A stretch of DNA of 64,000 bases from Bactrocera neohumeralis. Its lineage: Eukaryota; Arthropoda; Insecta; Diptera; Tephritidae. The position numbers and the translations under genes were made by a program. Of this stretch, positions 48,550-61,655 are shown piece after piece. Numbering within the stretch: the stretch's first letter is position 1; each line of letters begins with the position of its first letter. The DNA lies in contig NC_065921.1 of assembly GCF_024586455.1 (NCBI RefSeq), forward strand, positions 7,409,401-7,473,400, given 5' to 3'. The notes beneath the pieces are model-generated. The model was not told the DNA's origin. It did no database searches and was given only the letters and a program-made list of their open reading frames with translations.

Positions 48550-49145
48550 TGGAATGGATAAAAATATCGAACAAAGAATTTGTCTCAAATTTTATATATC
48601 TAACCAAATTTCGTTTGGTTGGAAAAGGCTTTCGATGAATCAGTTTTATCTAAAACACAAGTCTGCGAGTGGTACAAAGCCATCAAGACGATCGAGAGAT
48701 TGTTAAAGCAATGTCTCGTTCTGGACGACCTTCGACCTCTTCAACTGATCAAAACATTAAAAAAGTAAAGGATAAGGTGCTTGAAAATCATCAGGCAAGA
48801 GTTAGAAAGATGGCTGAAAGCTCGACATCTATCGCGAGTCCGTTCGAATGACTTTAATAGATACTTTGGTTATGAAACGCGGTCTTGCTCGACTTGCCCC
48901 GATAAAGTTTTTTCAAAAAAGATATTAATTCACCAGATTTTTTCTTGTTCACCAAACTAAAATTGCCGCTCCGTGGAACCCGTTTTCAGTTGATCGAAGA
49001 GATGAAAAAAATTCGGTGAAGCAGCTGAAGGCCATCCCAAAAAGTGCTTATGAAAATGAATGTTTCGAGGACTGAAAAAATGGTTGTGTATTACATCTGG
49101 TGGGACTACTTTGAAGGCGACAAAATAAATGTTGATGAATAATTA
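48550..49145 (+). mobile_element. irritans-type mariner, internally deleted pseudogene
   Basis: Plus-strand pieces: EQRICLKF, LSKTQVCEWYKAIK, SGRPSTSSTDQNIKKVKDKV, MKRGLARLAPIKFFQKRY, then directly the C-terminal end (KLPLRGTRF-like text near 48960, ITSGGTTLKATK near 49105). The catalytic core between about 48910 and 48930 is missing. It is related to the copy at 39305-40260, in the opposite orientation. Confidence 0.8.
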
Positions 49146-50860
49146 AATATTTGAGTTTCATTTTCAATTTGGGGTATCTTTCGACACTATGTATACTTCG
49201 TAGGGTCTCCGACACCTCATTTTTAGTCTAACAAACTGCGTGACAAACTTAATATACGCGGTTCATACTGTAATAAAGCAAATAGCGATAATATTATGTA
49301 TAAACCCTAAACGAAATTTCATTTTATATTAAGCTCCACGACAGCTGGCAACCACATTGTGCTGCCTAGCGCCTCAAAACGAGCTTCCAATAACCATAAC
49401 TTATCTTGGCAATAAACATAAAGCTTTTCGTCGCAAACTACCGTAGAACTCAGTAAGTAGCCTTAAACTAAATCGCATGGAAGCAAATCTACAAGTTTTG
49501 GTGCAGTTGAAAGTCTACAAAAAATTCTTGCAGAATCCTTTCTACACAAAAAACATAGAATTCAATGCAGAATTTGCCGACAAAATATTTGTTCAATATG
49601 CCATAATTATGGAAATTTGTAAACATAAATATTATAGCGAATAATATAGGCTGAAGCTGCTTTTGACGCCCCCTAGCGGCCATTAGTGATTATTGTTTAC
49701 TATAAAAATATTTAGAAAAAGTTAACTAAAAATATGTTACTAATGACGCCATACATAGATATTGGCCACAAATAAAATAATTATTGGTAATTAAATCTAT
49801 TAATTGTTAAAATATACAAATTATCGTAAAATGCTTATCAAAGTCTCACACCAGCCATAAATGTCCAATAAACCAACCAGTTAACTGTTACACATTGTTA
49901 AGCTACGGTATTACATTAAGTCTCCACTTATTCTAGACACAAACTCTTGGCTGCTATAACATATTATAATGTGATGGCCTTGGAAGTAGCATGCAATATA
50001 TTTTAAAATCTAGGTTTTCTCACTAATTTACAAAAATATTTACTTGTATGCACATGCAGGTAAAAATGTTTTCATATATTTCTTGCATGTAATTTTATAT
50101 ATCATGCAAAAATCTTGACTTGCATATATACATATGTACAAAAGTATATAGGAATCAATATTTCTTTCTATGCTAGCCAAAGACTTCTTAAAATTTTAAC
50201 TATTTTAGCAATTGCATTCAAATTTGAACACAAAAATGAGCTTTAACAGCATAAAGGTTTAAGACTATATTACACTTCAGAACCTGTATCGAAATATTAC
50301 AAATTTTAAGACCTTTCATGTGATCAAATATGACCCGGACTGACAAAGAAACTATATTTTTATGTATGTATTTTGAGACAATTTTTAATTAAGGTCTTCA
50401 AAATGGGCTGATTTTAAGCTAACAGAAGCATGCAACGGTTAATCCAATACTCCATAAACTTGTTATAAGTACAAAATCCAGAATAAAAATCCTATAAGTA
50501 CTAAATACAGAATACATTAATTGAATTTAGTTTTTTTCCCCCTTTTGGTTCATTTTTGGAGCGCCTAGCGATTGATTTGTTAGACAGTGTCCTCAGCTAC
50601 ATTGACAACTTTGTCCTCTGCGACCCCTATTCAACGTGGTTTGTGCAAAAGACTCTGGTCTTTGGGTACGAGTCTAGCATATCCGGGTATTTGATCAGAT
50701 TTTATAAGCCTGTAATCACGCCATTTACAGAGGCTTATGAACCGTAGTGACCACTTTCGATTAAAGCATGGAGAAAATAATAAAAATACTTCATAATGAA
50801 TTGAAAAGTACTTAAGACGCACCTTTGTGAAAACACTGGGACTAAAATCCGCTCAATCTA
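49146..50860. other. intergenic sequence, no gene recognised
   Basis: AT-rich. 50310-50390 contains the 'gacccggactg' dispersed repeat also seen near 13735. 50545-50760 shares 'ttttggagcgcc' and 'gtcctcagcta' stretches with 14625-14750, hinting at a further decayed element. Confidence 0.45.
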
Positions 50861-51794
50861 CAAAGTACGTTCCAAAGTAAACAGAACTTAAAAAAAAAAA
50901 CCAGAACAAATGGTTTTTTCGGCAAAATCAATTTATTTTATTCAAAATAGTCTCCTATGCTTCAATACAGCTTTTTGCACGGTCCAAAAGCACGTCGAAC
51001 GAGTGTTTTAGCTCGTTGGCCGGTATGGCCGCCAGTTTGCCGGTGCAAGCCTTTTGAATGGCCTCTACGTCTACATAACGCTTTCCTTTCATGGGCAAAT
51101 GCATTTTTCCGAAAGGGAAGAAGTCGCACGGTGCCATATCTGGTGAAGACGGGGAGTGGTTAATGGTTAAAATGTGAAATTGGTTAAATAACCGTCCTTC
51201 AAATGTTGGATTCTTAGCAATTTTTGGTCGTCAGTGCGGGACAAATCGTGCACACACCTTTCGTAAGCCCAAATCTTCGGTCAAAATGCGATAAATCGAT
51301 CTTTTGGAGATGTTCAATTCCATTTCCATGAATTTCAATGATGATTTCGTCTGATTTTTGATGAATTCACGCACAGTTTCGATAGAATTTCCGGTCATCA
51401 CGGTTTATGATTGGCCCACATGTTGATCGTCATTTATGTCCTCACGACCACTTTGAAAACGTTGAAACCACTCGTGCACTCTGCTACGGGAGAGGCAATC
51501 ATCGCCATAAACTTGTTTCATCAATTTAAACGTTACGGTAAAAGTTTTACCAATTTTAAAACAAAATTTAATGTTGACTCTTTGTTCGAAGCGCAATTTC
51601 GCACCGATAACCCAAACATACTGTCACTTAAAACGCAATAACTTCACTTCCAATCAATAAAATGTCATTAAATTCTCACTGGACAATCGATAAAGATATG
51701 TAGCAGATTCTAACGCACCAGTCGACATATAGCTGGCGCCACCAGGAGGCGCTATATTCAAAAAGTTTACCTGTTTACTTTGGAACGGTCCTTG
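50861..51794 (-). mobile_element. internally deleted mariner-family element, copy B
   Basis: TA-flanked. Terminal repeats are CAAAGTACGTTCCAAAG (50861) and, in reverse, CAAGGACCGTTCCAAAG (ending 51794), followed by AAACAG in both. The minus strand encodes the same two transposase parts as copy A (FEQRVNIKF...VHEWFQRFQSGREDINDDQ and MAPCDFFPFGKMHLPMKGK) joined at the same deletion. It is better preserved at its ends than copy A and gives the TIR of the family. Stops and frameshifts are present. Confidence 0.85.
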
Positions 51795-53500
51795 TATTGT
51801 CTACTCTCTGATATGACATACTGTGCTGCCCATATTCCATTCGTGTTACGCTTGCTTGCTGGTTGAGCAAGTTAGGAATTTCGCTCTTTTCCGGAGTCAA
51901 ATTGTACTTTTTGGAAAGAAAAGGGTGATCCATTTTGGAGGTTCCCTACTTTTTTATTGTTTATTATCATTCCAAAGAACATTCTTAGGCTTTTTTTTTG
52001 AAAATTATCTCTTTCAAATGTAGGCCGTGGCTACGTCTCAGATAGTCCATCCGTTGAGTTTAATTTTCGATAACTCGTTCGAGCATTTCTCATTTCTCAT
52101 TGAAACCAAATGTAGCCGAGCTCCAAAGCTTCAATTTCAGACATCAAATAATCCATTATCAAGAATGGACGTGCCCACTGGCATCATTTTTGAGATATGG
52201 ACCGATGATTCCAACAAACCGTTGTTTTTTCAGGATAAAATGACAGCTCTTGAATTTCGTGCGTGCTGGACGTGGTCTATTTGGTCGAATATTATCCAAA
52301 TTTCAGAATTGTAGTATATGTGTTTAAAATTGCCGCATCCTCTTTTTTACGAAAGAAAATTGCCCCCAAAACATCAAACTTAAATGGCTTAAGTGAAATG
52401 CACACCGCTGACTTTTGCATAAATAGGCGACAGATAGCTTTTAAAATGCATAGACTTTACCCCAATGAAACATATAAATGCAAATAAAATACAATATTTG
52501 CATGTTTTCTTATCTGCTCCTTATACAGAAGCCAGAGCCGGTATCATCCCGGAGATAAGACCAAGCCAAACCTGAACTCAAAACAAATTTGCATGTTGAA
52601 AGAATAAATAAATAAATAAAATAAATGAAAACGCATGCATCATACTCACGGGCACTCGCATAATTGCATGTGTATACAACAACAATTTCAGCGGCAACGT
52701 TGCCTGAATGGCATTCCCCTCGAGCGCCGTTGCAAGACCTTTCAGCGCACGGCATCCGCAGGACCACACGACGCAATTTCGGCGCGCATTTTAATGCGAG
52801 CTAAAATGGATGAAAAAAACAAAAATAATAAAAAAGCATAAATATGCATTTGGGCGAAAAAATGAGAGAAGAAAAAATGGAGCTAGCACAACAACAACAA
52901 CAACGGCGAACGAGCATGTTTGCGTACTCATTACAATAATTTCGGGTGAAACAACAAATTTGTAATGCAACCGAAAAAATATGAGAACGTAATCTATGCG
53001 CTGCAATCAGCTGTGGCCTGCTGCTGCCTGCCGCTACCGGTTGCCAGTTGCCGGCACAGACCAGCAAGCATTTTCGAATACATGCCGTTGTGGCAGTGGC
53101 AACGATTGCGGCCAGCAGCCAGGAGCCAGCCGGCAGTCGAACGCCGCAACCAGCAGGAGCTGCCGACTGCTGCATCAGCACCAGCAAGGCAAACGCCTGT
53201 TGTCACGCCACAAATGGCCGGGTGTGCGTGTGTGTGCGGCGAGGCAATGGAGTAGACATCCTTTTAGCCACGTTTTCACAACTTGCTCGGTTGATTCAAT
53301 TTTTCAATTGTATTTTTTCCTTTCAACGATTTCTTTGCAGGTTTTTGGTTTTTCTTTTGCTGTTTTTGGTTTGATTACAATGCCGGGCATGCATAGGAAA
53401 TATGATCATGCATATGCTGTCGTGTAGATTGTAGAACGAGCTGAATGGGCGCGTACAGCAAATGCATCTATAAACTGACATATGTGAACAGATGCGGTCA
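51795..53500. other. intergenic sequence, GC-richer at 52620-53270
   Basis: Many overlapping ORFs on both strands come from CAA/CTG/GCC-rich sequence without domains. (CAA)n lies at about 52889-52904. It might be a promoter or leader of an unseen gene, but no splice or start evidence decides it. Confidence 0.4.
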
Positions 53501-53519
53501 TAAAATTGGATAAGCTACA

Positions 53520-54180
53520 GTTTAAGGGCAGTGAGCTTGTTTGCGGATGGGGCAAGGCTTGGGGGAAACATTTATAGAGGGATATACTGTAATGAACTCT
53601 CTATCAACTTCAGCTTCAGAGGTGCTTTTGCAGTTTATTTCAAGCCGGAGTTAATGCCATTAAAGTAGCGGTAGATTTGTTGCAGCCTCCTTCAGAGAAG
53701 TGACTATCCAATCTGAGGGCTGGTTAAGGAATGACTAACTCTGTTATCGAGAGCATCGAGTCATTTTGTATTAAGACTATCAGGCCACAACGGAATCGCA
53801 GATACGCTGGCAAGGAAAGGCACCTTCTTCGTCCCGCTAACAGTAAAATGGGAACGAATAGGTGCTCCACTCTCCACGTGTGTTCTTTTACTGTATACCT
53901 GGGCTTCGCGGAAGCTTAGCAAGCGCTGGGCTACTATGGGTTCATGCGTTGTTGCAAAATGCTTTTGGTTCGAGAGCGATCTTAAGAGATCCAGTGAGCT
54001 CTTTGCCTCTTTAAGGTTGATAATCCTACGAAACGGCAGCTGCAGAGGCGGTATAGTGAAAGGCGAGATATTTCAACACTTTCTCGTGATTTTTCCGCGT
54101 TTGTGAGACCAAAGCTTAAATACTTAAAATATTACGTTTTCAGAAATCCCACTGAGCTGTTGGTAAACCTGCTTTCTTAG
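53520..54180 (+). mobile_element. LINE RNase H-domain remnant
   Basis: Across frames the plus strand reads LFADGARLGGNIY (first catalytic Asp), a mutated helix with INAIKVAVDLLQ-type text, then SGHNGIADTLARKGT (the His and last Asp of RNase H), followed by a conserved downstream spacer. Frameshifts separate the parts. Confidence 0.65.
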
Positions 54181-54414
54181 AGACCTAGAGGTGACGCCAT
54201 CCTATTTATTGTAAAATCGAATCTTTGGAGAGTTTCTGTTAGTTTTGGATCCATAATAAACTATTTATATTTTCAATACTTTAAAAACTATTTAAGGATG
54301 GTCTGAAGTAGTGAAACGCGAGGGATGGGCGAGGTTGAATTTTTAAGAGTTAAAGTCAGTTTTCGGATTTTCGGCAAAACTACAAGTGCTATAGAAAGCA
54401 GTTATATGACAATG

Positions 54415-55265
54415 ATGTAGGTGGGTTAGGTTGGTTTAGTCTGGTTGACTAATGAGCCACGCATAGAGAAGATTTGGTTCTTTGCGATACCAGATGGAGT
54501 TCAGATTTGAGATCCATGATAAGCCTGCGCTTGTCGTGAATTTCAATAGGCTTTGTGGCCTCGCTATCGATACCTCTTTCAATGTCTCATATCGTGGGGC
54601 CTTCAGATGCTTAAAGCGTAGCCCTGCCCACGCGAGTCAAGCGAACAAGGGATGGTCCTCTAATGCCTTACTCTTGACATTTTCTGCAATCTTCTTGATT
54701 TGTCAGTCCCATTGCAGACATGTGCGGCCACTAGATATTAACCAGTGAGTATTCCGATCTTGTTCCTACAGTATCTTCTATCGAGTGCTAGTAGGAATTT
54801 TGTGCACTTCCGATCTACCGTTTTACACATAACCTTTAAGATTTTATATCCAGGTAGCTCGTGCCATTTTGTTTTGATTCCCCTTACCATGCTCCTGTAC
54901 AAATCGTCATATGGACAATGCATGGGTTCTCCAATGTGGATCACGTTTTTGGGTGTTAGCCGTACACCATTCTTTGCAATCTCACCCACAATCTCATAAC
55001 CCTCGATGGCTTTGTGGCCTGGTACCCAGTGGAAGTGAAGTTGCTTGCTTCTGGCAACACTTTCCACTGTTGCCCTGCTTCTCAAGACAATTCTGAACAA
55101 TTTGACATACGAGGTTACTGCCTTTACTGCTGCTTTGCTGTCTATGTAGTTGCTGACTCTGTAATTGCCTGCTGATGTATTAGAGGTTAGCTCCGCGGCT
55201 TTCGCAATAACAAAGACCTCTGGTTGTAGTATACAACAGTGAACTCGTTTATTTGAGTTTTTCAC
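54415..55265 (-). mobile_element. LINE RNase H and C-terminal zinc-motif fragment
   Basis: From the minus-strand start near 55265: VFVIAKAAELTSNTSA, YIDSKAAVKAV (Asp/Ser of RNase H), FHWVPGHKAIEGYEIVGEIA (His and Asp), then decayed sequence down to 54415 that matches the Cys-His-motif fragment at 23990-24350. A 175-codon frame is open, so this copy is relatively young. It is typical of I/LOA/R1-like non-LTR elements. Confidence 0.75.
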
Positions 55266-55269
55266 CTAA

Positions 55270-58080
55270 ATTTTGAGGTTATGTGAAAAAGGTCTTTGAA
55301 CAAAATTTATATATATTTTCATAACCTACAACATTGTCATATAACTTTATTCTATATTACACGAACTTTTTCCGGATACTAGTAAACCGCTTTTAAACCT
55401 TAAAAATTCAACTCGTCCCTCGTCTTCATTTTTCCGACCTCGGATCGCTTGCATTTATTTTTCCTCTAATTTCTGTCATTTTATGTTTCGTTTCCGATGG
55501 CTACTAATAATTTCTTTATTTTTTTATCATTTTCTTCGGCACTAGTCTAAAATTATTATTTCATCTTATGTCTTAGCGTTCCCACTTCGCTGTCTGTTGG
55601 TGTACAGCGTACGCAGATTCACGCAGGCATGTGTCGCACATTTATTCATTCGTGTAGTGCATGCAACTGCTGTTAGCATACAAAAGTGCCAACGAGAACG
55701 ACACCAGCAACAACAACAATTGCCATGTAGGAAGCTAACAAAGTGCAAAAATGGAATAAGAATCAAATAAATCGAAAAGTAAGTGAGGTAATAAGAAAGC
55801 GATCAGCATCGGTTGTTGCGTATCGCCCATTTTTCTGCCGTTTTACCACAGACTCAACACACACACACAGACAGAGACAGGCACGCAGCCACTTAGTTAA
55901 CTGCAAAGATGCCTTGAGGCCAACACTCGCACTAGTTAGTGGTGCTCACCATGTAAACAACGGCACTGAGCGTCTCTTCACACACACACACATATGTAGA
56001 TGCATGTAAATATATGCAGTAGCATCAATATTTGTATGTGGGACATAGTGACACCGCCAGTGGCAACAGTAGCTGTTGCAGTGGCAAAAATTATGGCAGA
56101 CAATTCAGTGGGGAAGCGAAAGAAAGCAAGAAAAAACGGAAAAAAATTGTAAAAAAGCAAGTGATAACAGCGAAGATACAAAGATGATGACGCTGAGCGC
56201 GCAGATGACAACAAAACGCAACATGCAACGCAAGTGCCACACATGCACACCCACAAATATACTCATCATTTGGTTACATGATACACTGAATGCAATGTGA
56301 GTACTTGCCACACGTCATGTCACCGCTGCGTATACACACAAGTGTGTGTGAGTGTGTGTGCATAGGTGCCGTTTATTTCGCAAACTAAAAAGGTGTGTCA
56401 AACAAGCAAACAACAGCAACAACAAGGCAAGTAGCTGAAACAACACTGCTGCTTGAGAAGCAGAATCCTTTTAACTGTGCAAATACTTGCCACAGCCGGA
56501 GTATGTGTGTGTGCTTGTGCCTTTATGTACATTCGTCCAACTCGAGACGCACTTAAGCGTGCCACAAGAACACATGTTGACAATTCACCATGCAGATAAG
56601 CGTTCCTTTTCGGCTACTTTTTCGTTTGCTCCTTTGCCTTTGCCTTTGCCACTGCAACTTTGCACTAAGACTACGCGTTGACGTCGCATGTCGTCCTGCT
56701 GTTGCAACAGAGTGGGCGCGAGCAATTTACAGCTCACACACACAAAGTCAGTCATAAATTTACTCCATGTGTGTGTGTGCGTATAAGCTTGCCACACACT
56801 TGACAGTCATGTCCTTGGCCAAGAGCCTGTCACATTTGCGCAGAACAACAACAGGATTAAAGTGCACTCACACTCCCACAAATATATATATACACACACA
56901 CACATAAATACAGATATTCAGTCACACGAAAGGCGCAATCAGTTTGCGAAGTGCGCTGCGGCGGCGACTGTGTGTGGTGAAAAGCGCAAGCACTCAAGGA
57001 TCGAAATGATTTAAATGATTGAATCAGCTGAAATTGCTCTCTCGGCTTACGGCCAGGCGCACGCAACCAACCAAATCTGCATATACATGAGCATGTATGC
57101 GCGTGTGTGTGTGTGTGTGACAGGACATTTCCATGTGGTAATTGCAGTGGCGCCTCCTCGTGACACACACGCTCGTCCACCCGCGCTTTTAAACCAGCCA
57201 AATTGAGTGCGATATGCAGGGAGGGCAGGCAGCAAGAGCAGCAATCCCGACATTTATGCGGCAATAAGACATAAGCCACCGGCATTAAGACATTGTAAGA
57301 TAATGCAGCAAGGCGAAGGACACGTCAAGCGGTTGCATGCAAGAGGCGGTGTGAAGCCTTATTGAGCATGTAAATATCTTTTGGTTGAGGGAATCAATTT
57401 AACCTACATGCCACTTTGTCAAGGAAACACCTTATCAAGTCTTAATTGAAAATGCGATGGAAAAGGAAATCACTGTTGCTTAAATTAATCACTTCGGCTA
57501 TTGAAGGATTTTCATTTGGATTGTTTGCTTTTACATGGCATTGTTTTTGTCATTGATAGTATTGATAAAATTGCTGTTATAAGAGAATGTAATAAGGCGG
57601 GAATTACTTAATGAAGTTCCACTGCAAATGGCTGATCTTCGAGAATTCAATCCGTCTTTGACAGGCAAGTTCTTCCAGAATTAAATCCGACTTCGAAAAG
57701 CAAGTTTTATGAACATTTTTTTCCATAAACAAAACGCGTTGGAAAATTTGACATTTGTAAAAGAGTCGCTAACAACTTCTAGAACAAGCTCTATCAAAAA
57801 TTATCAAGTTTGGTAAAAAACAGAAACTCCATGATCTTCCTGGCAAGCAAAGTTCACCGTATTTGATTTCATTCTTGTTGTAAGCTTCATCTTTTGCCTT
57901 AAAATAAGCCGCAGTCACATTTTTTCTTCAATATGCTTGCTATAGAAACCTTTACATCGATGACAGCGGCCTTATAGCTGTTTGATTTCAATTTTGTTGT
58001 AAGCTTTATCTTTTGCCTTAAAATATCCACTTGATAATTTTACAGATAAATATAGATTTTTGATGCGGTACGCTTTTTAG
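55270..58080. other. intergenic sequence with CA/GT tracts and a short direct duplication
   Basis: CA/TG microsatellites lie at 55856-55868, 55978-55992, 56340-56360, 56888-56904 and 57103-57120. A direct duplication of about 50 bp (tttgatttca.tttgttgtaagctt.atcttttgcc) lies at about 57862 and 57979. No gene recognised. Confidence 0.5.
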
Positions 58081-59040
58081 CCTATCCATAACCGATCCTG
58101 ATTACCGGTCGAGCTATTCAAATACGGCGGGAAGAGCTGATAAGGTATTACGCCAATGCGCCAAATCTGGGAAAAGATCCGTGAAAGGAAGATCGACACA
58201 CAGCACCTCTTCGTCGATTTTGAAGCCACCTTTGACAGCACGAAAAGGATATGCCTCTATACCGCTATGTCTGAACTTTGCATCCCCACAAAGCCAGTTT
58301 CAGACAAAGAGACTTTCGTGTGACTTTTTCACCCTATTGCTGGAGAAAATATTACGAGCTGCACACCAAAATAGAGAAGGTACAATCTGCTATGAGAACA
58401 TACAGCTGCTGGGGTACGCCGATGATATTGACATCACTGGCCTAAACAATCGATTCGTTAATTCTGCTTTCAGATTGGATAAGGAAATGGAGCACATGGG
58501 TCTGGTTCTATACAAGGACAAGACGAAATATTTCCTGTCAGCAAACAAACAGACATCGCATTCTGGACTTGGCTCGCACGTCACTGTTGACAGTCATAAC
58601 TTTGAAGTCGTAGATAATTTAGTCTATCTTGGAACCAACCAACAACCATATCAGCCTTGAAATCCAACGCAGAATCACTCTTGCCAACAGGTGCTACTTC
58701 GGACTGAGTAGACAATTGAAAAGTAAAATTCTCCTCAACGAACAAAGACCAAACTCTGCAAGTTTCTAATCATTCATGCCCTGCTATATGGTGCGGAGAC
58801 AAGGACAATGACATTATCTGTTGAGTTGACCGATAGAAAAGTTGTGCGGAAGATTTATGGTCCTTTGATCATTGGCACGGCGAGTACCGCAGTCGAGGAA
58901 ACGATGAGTTGTGCAAGATAAGCAAAGACATGGGCATAGTTCAGTAAATCAAGAGACGTTGGTTAGGTCATGTTGTCCGAATGGAACAGAACAATCCAGC
59001 TTTGGAGGTTTTTGATTCAGTACCAGCTGGTGGAAGCAGC
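58080..59040 (+). mobile_element. LINE reverse-transcriptase fragment with intact YADD
   Basis: The plus strand reads QIWEKIRERKIDTQHLFVDF (RT block A) near 58155, a deletion and frameshift, then DFFTLLLEKILRAAHQNREG, QLLGYADDIDITGLNN (catalytic YADD, about 58413), KEMEHMGLVLYKDKTKYFLS and FEVVDNLVYLGT. Decayed matches then follow: LANRCYFGLSRQLK and WLGHVVRME near 58960. It is the same family as 32142-32857. Not functional. Confidence 0.8.
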
Positions 59041-59686
59041 TCCACTTCCGAAAAAATCATACATTTTAAAAAATTGTGACTTGAAAAAAATGTCACTCTA
59101 AATTAAATATTAACACCAAAATTCAATTTTTAATTAGACACAACTGGTAAGTGATTATACCGTGAACTATACACCAAACATGCAAAAAAATTAATAATGA
59201 TCTGATCATTTGTCTCCGAGTGTCACTGAAGTAAATTTAAAAAATATTACATTTTTGAGAAGACTCTACACTGCTAATTGATCTGGGCAGTAACACAAAA
59301 ACTATTTGAGATATCGATTCCAGTATTATATTTTTAATGGTATAACCTTCAAATAAAAAAAACCCATAACTTTTGAAATTTTGCTCTTTAAACCAAATAA
59401 ATATTTTTTTTAGCTCTCATCATTAAACTCTTTTTGTGAGTATTAAAAGCGAACCTGTGGTGAAATAAATCAAGGAGAGAGAGTTGCTCTCTCGTTGAGA
59501 GCTAAAGTCATATTGAACGTCAAAGAGATCGGTGACTTGATTCGTTTCTTTCGCTCTCGGTTTCTCTCTCTTTTGGTCTCTCTCTATCCCTCTCAACTCA
59601 GCCATTCCTTGGCGAATCAGCTTTGACTTGAAAGAAATTTATTACGCTAATCTAATATGATTCTATTTGTCCACTTAAGCGTTTGC
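59041..59686. other. AT-rich sequence and a GA/CT-rich tract
   Basis: 59474-59600 contains GAGAGAGAG and CTCTCTC runs on the same strand that can fold back on each other and could bind GAGA factor. Otherwise nothing is recognised. Confidence 0.4.
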
Positions 59687-59789
59687 TTAAAGTGCCCATA
59701 CACGACACACAAATCCATTTTGCGTTCGTTCTTCCCAGAGTTAACATGTGCGACAGCCAAGCGGAACATTTCTTGGAATTTATTTCTAA

Positions 59790-60812
59790 TGTAGCATTTT
59801 TATACTCTCAACAATGTTGCTAAGGAGAGTATTATAGTTTTGTTCACATAACGGTTGTTTGTAAGTCCTAAAACTAAAAGAGTCAGATATGGGGTTATAT
59901 ATACCAAAGTGATCAGGGTGACGAGTAGAGTTGAAATCCGGATGTCTGTCCGTCCGCTGTAACTTGAGTAAAAATTGAGATATCATAATGAAACTTGGTA
60001 CACGTATTTCTTGGCTCCATAAGAAGGTTAATTTCGAAGATGGGCAAAATCGGCCCACTGTCACGCTCACAAAATGGCGAAAACCTATAAAGTGTCATAA
60101 CTAAGCCATAAATAAAGATATTAAAGTGAAATTTGGCACAAAGGATCGCATTAGGGAGGGGCATATTTGAACGTAATTTTTTTGGACAAGTGGGCGTGGC
60201 CCCGCCCCCTACCATGTTTTGTGTACATATCTCGGAAACTGCTATAGCTATGTCAACCACACTCTATAGAATCGTTTCCTTCAGGCATTTCCATATACAG
60301 TTCAAAAATGGAAGAAATCGGATAATAACTACGCCCACCTCCCATACAAAGTTTATGTTGAAAATCACTAAAAGTGCGTCAGAAACACTAAATTTTATGG
60401 AAGAAATTGCAGAAGGACGCTGCACCCAGGCTTTTTTTTTTAAATTGAAAATGGGCGTGGCCTCGCCCACTTATGGACCAAAAACCATATCTCAGGAACT
60501 ACTATACCGATTTCAATGAAATTCGGTATATAATATTTTCTTAACACCCCGATGACATGTACGAAATATGGGTGAAATCGGTTTACAACCACGCCTTCTT
60601 CCAATATAACGCTGTTTTGAATTCCATCTGATGCCTTCTCTGTATAATATATACATTAGGAACCAATGATGATAGCGGAATAAAACTTTACACAAATACG
60701 GTATTTGAAAAATATGTAAATGACGGATAATGAAATCTCGATTATCACTTTATCATGCGAGAGTATAAAATGTTCGGTGGCACCCGAACTTAGCCCTTCC
60801 TTACTTGTTATA
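59790..60812. repeat. dispersed repeat with TTTTATACTCTC inverted ends
   Basis: Starts TTTTTATACTCTCAACAATG and ends GCGAGAGTATAAAATGTTCGG followed by TGGCACCCGAACTTAGCCC. Inside are three related paragraphs, each with 'ggcgtggc..cgcccac' and 'atatctc.g.aact.ctata', suggesting old internal duplication. No real ORF. Confidence 0.6.
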
Positions 60813-60948
60813 TATTTCTTTGTATTTCGTTAATAAGTTATTCCAACTTTTATTTTTCTCAATTTTATTTTTATATTTATCACTTTTCGTTTGCCAAATT
60901 GCCAATTCATTTTTTATAAGATCAATAAATTCTGATACGAAATCTTTA

Positions 60949-61655
60949 TTAAGGGGGAGCCTGCTTTAGAAGCTTCAAACAATCGATTTTTTTTTGCTTA
61001 AATCTCTTTAAAAATTATCTAAGAATATGTCCCAAAGTTATAGATGGGAATTCGAAATATTATCGAAGCTAGAAGGGAAGTAGTGACCGAGCTTCTAGCA
61101 GATATACATATGTATGAGCGCTTGGGCAAAAAGCGAAAAGTTTGAACCGTGATTTCTCGGTTTTTCATTTTTACAATTATTCTTAATTGGCGGGCAGGAT
61201 AGAAAAAAAACTAAACGTCTTATGGAATTAGGGCAAAGTTTATTATCATTGGCATAAAATTATCTTCTATTTAAACTAAAAAAAATATTAAGAAAAGTCA
61301 AGTTTTAACATATTTTTAAACAGCATAAAGTAAAATTTTTTGGTCAAAAGCCACTATTTATTCAATTTAAAAAAAAACTTAAATTTTTGGAATTTTTTTA
61401 GTTTAAATAGAAGATAAATTAATAAAAAATATGAATCTCTTAGAATTTTTTGTTTCCGATAGAAATTACGACCAGCATCCTGCCCGCCGTCCGAAAAATG
61501 TACATGCGAGATGCATCGGGTAATTGCTTCCCAAAGGCAGAATATCAAAGATATGTTCAAATATATAACTATAAAGCCTAGAAATTTCGCTTGAATCAAT
61601 TATTTCTTTCCCTCCCAAAAAAATCCTCAAAAAAATCGATTTTTTGAAGCCCTTA
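60949..61655. mobile_element. fold-back element with several nested inverted arms
   Basis: Outer arms: GCTTCAAACAATCGATTTTT at 60972 against AAAAATCGATTTTTTGAAGC ending 61650. Middle arms: GGCGGGCAGGAT (61189-61200) against ATCCTGCCCGCC (61477-61488), perfect. Inner arms: ATCTTCTATTTAAACTAAA (61262) against TTTAGTTTAAATAGAAGAT (ending 61415), perfect. No coding. Confidence 0.65.

Noticed and set aside
52801..53427. Cluster of ORFs of 96-143 codons at 52.8-53.4 kb
   Set aside because: Four frames are open at once because of GCC/CAG/CTG-rich sequence; no domain or signal of selection visible.
60133..60519. 128-codon ORF at 60.1-60.5 kb
   Set aside because: Lies inside the dispersed repeat; the same sequence is open on the other strand and has no domain.
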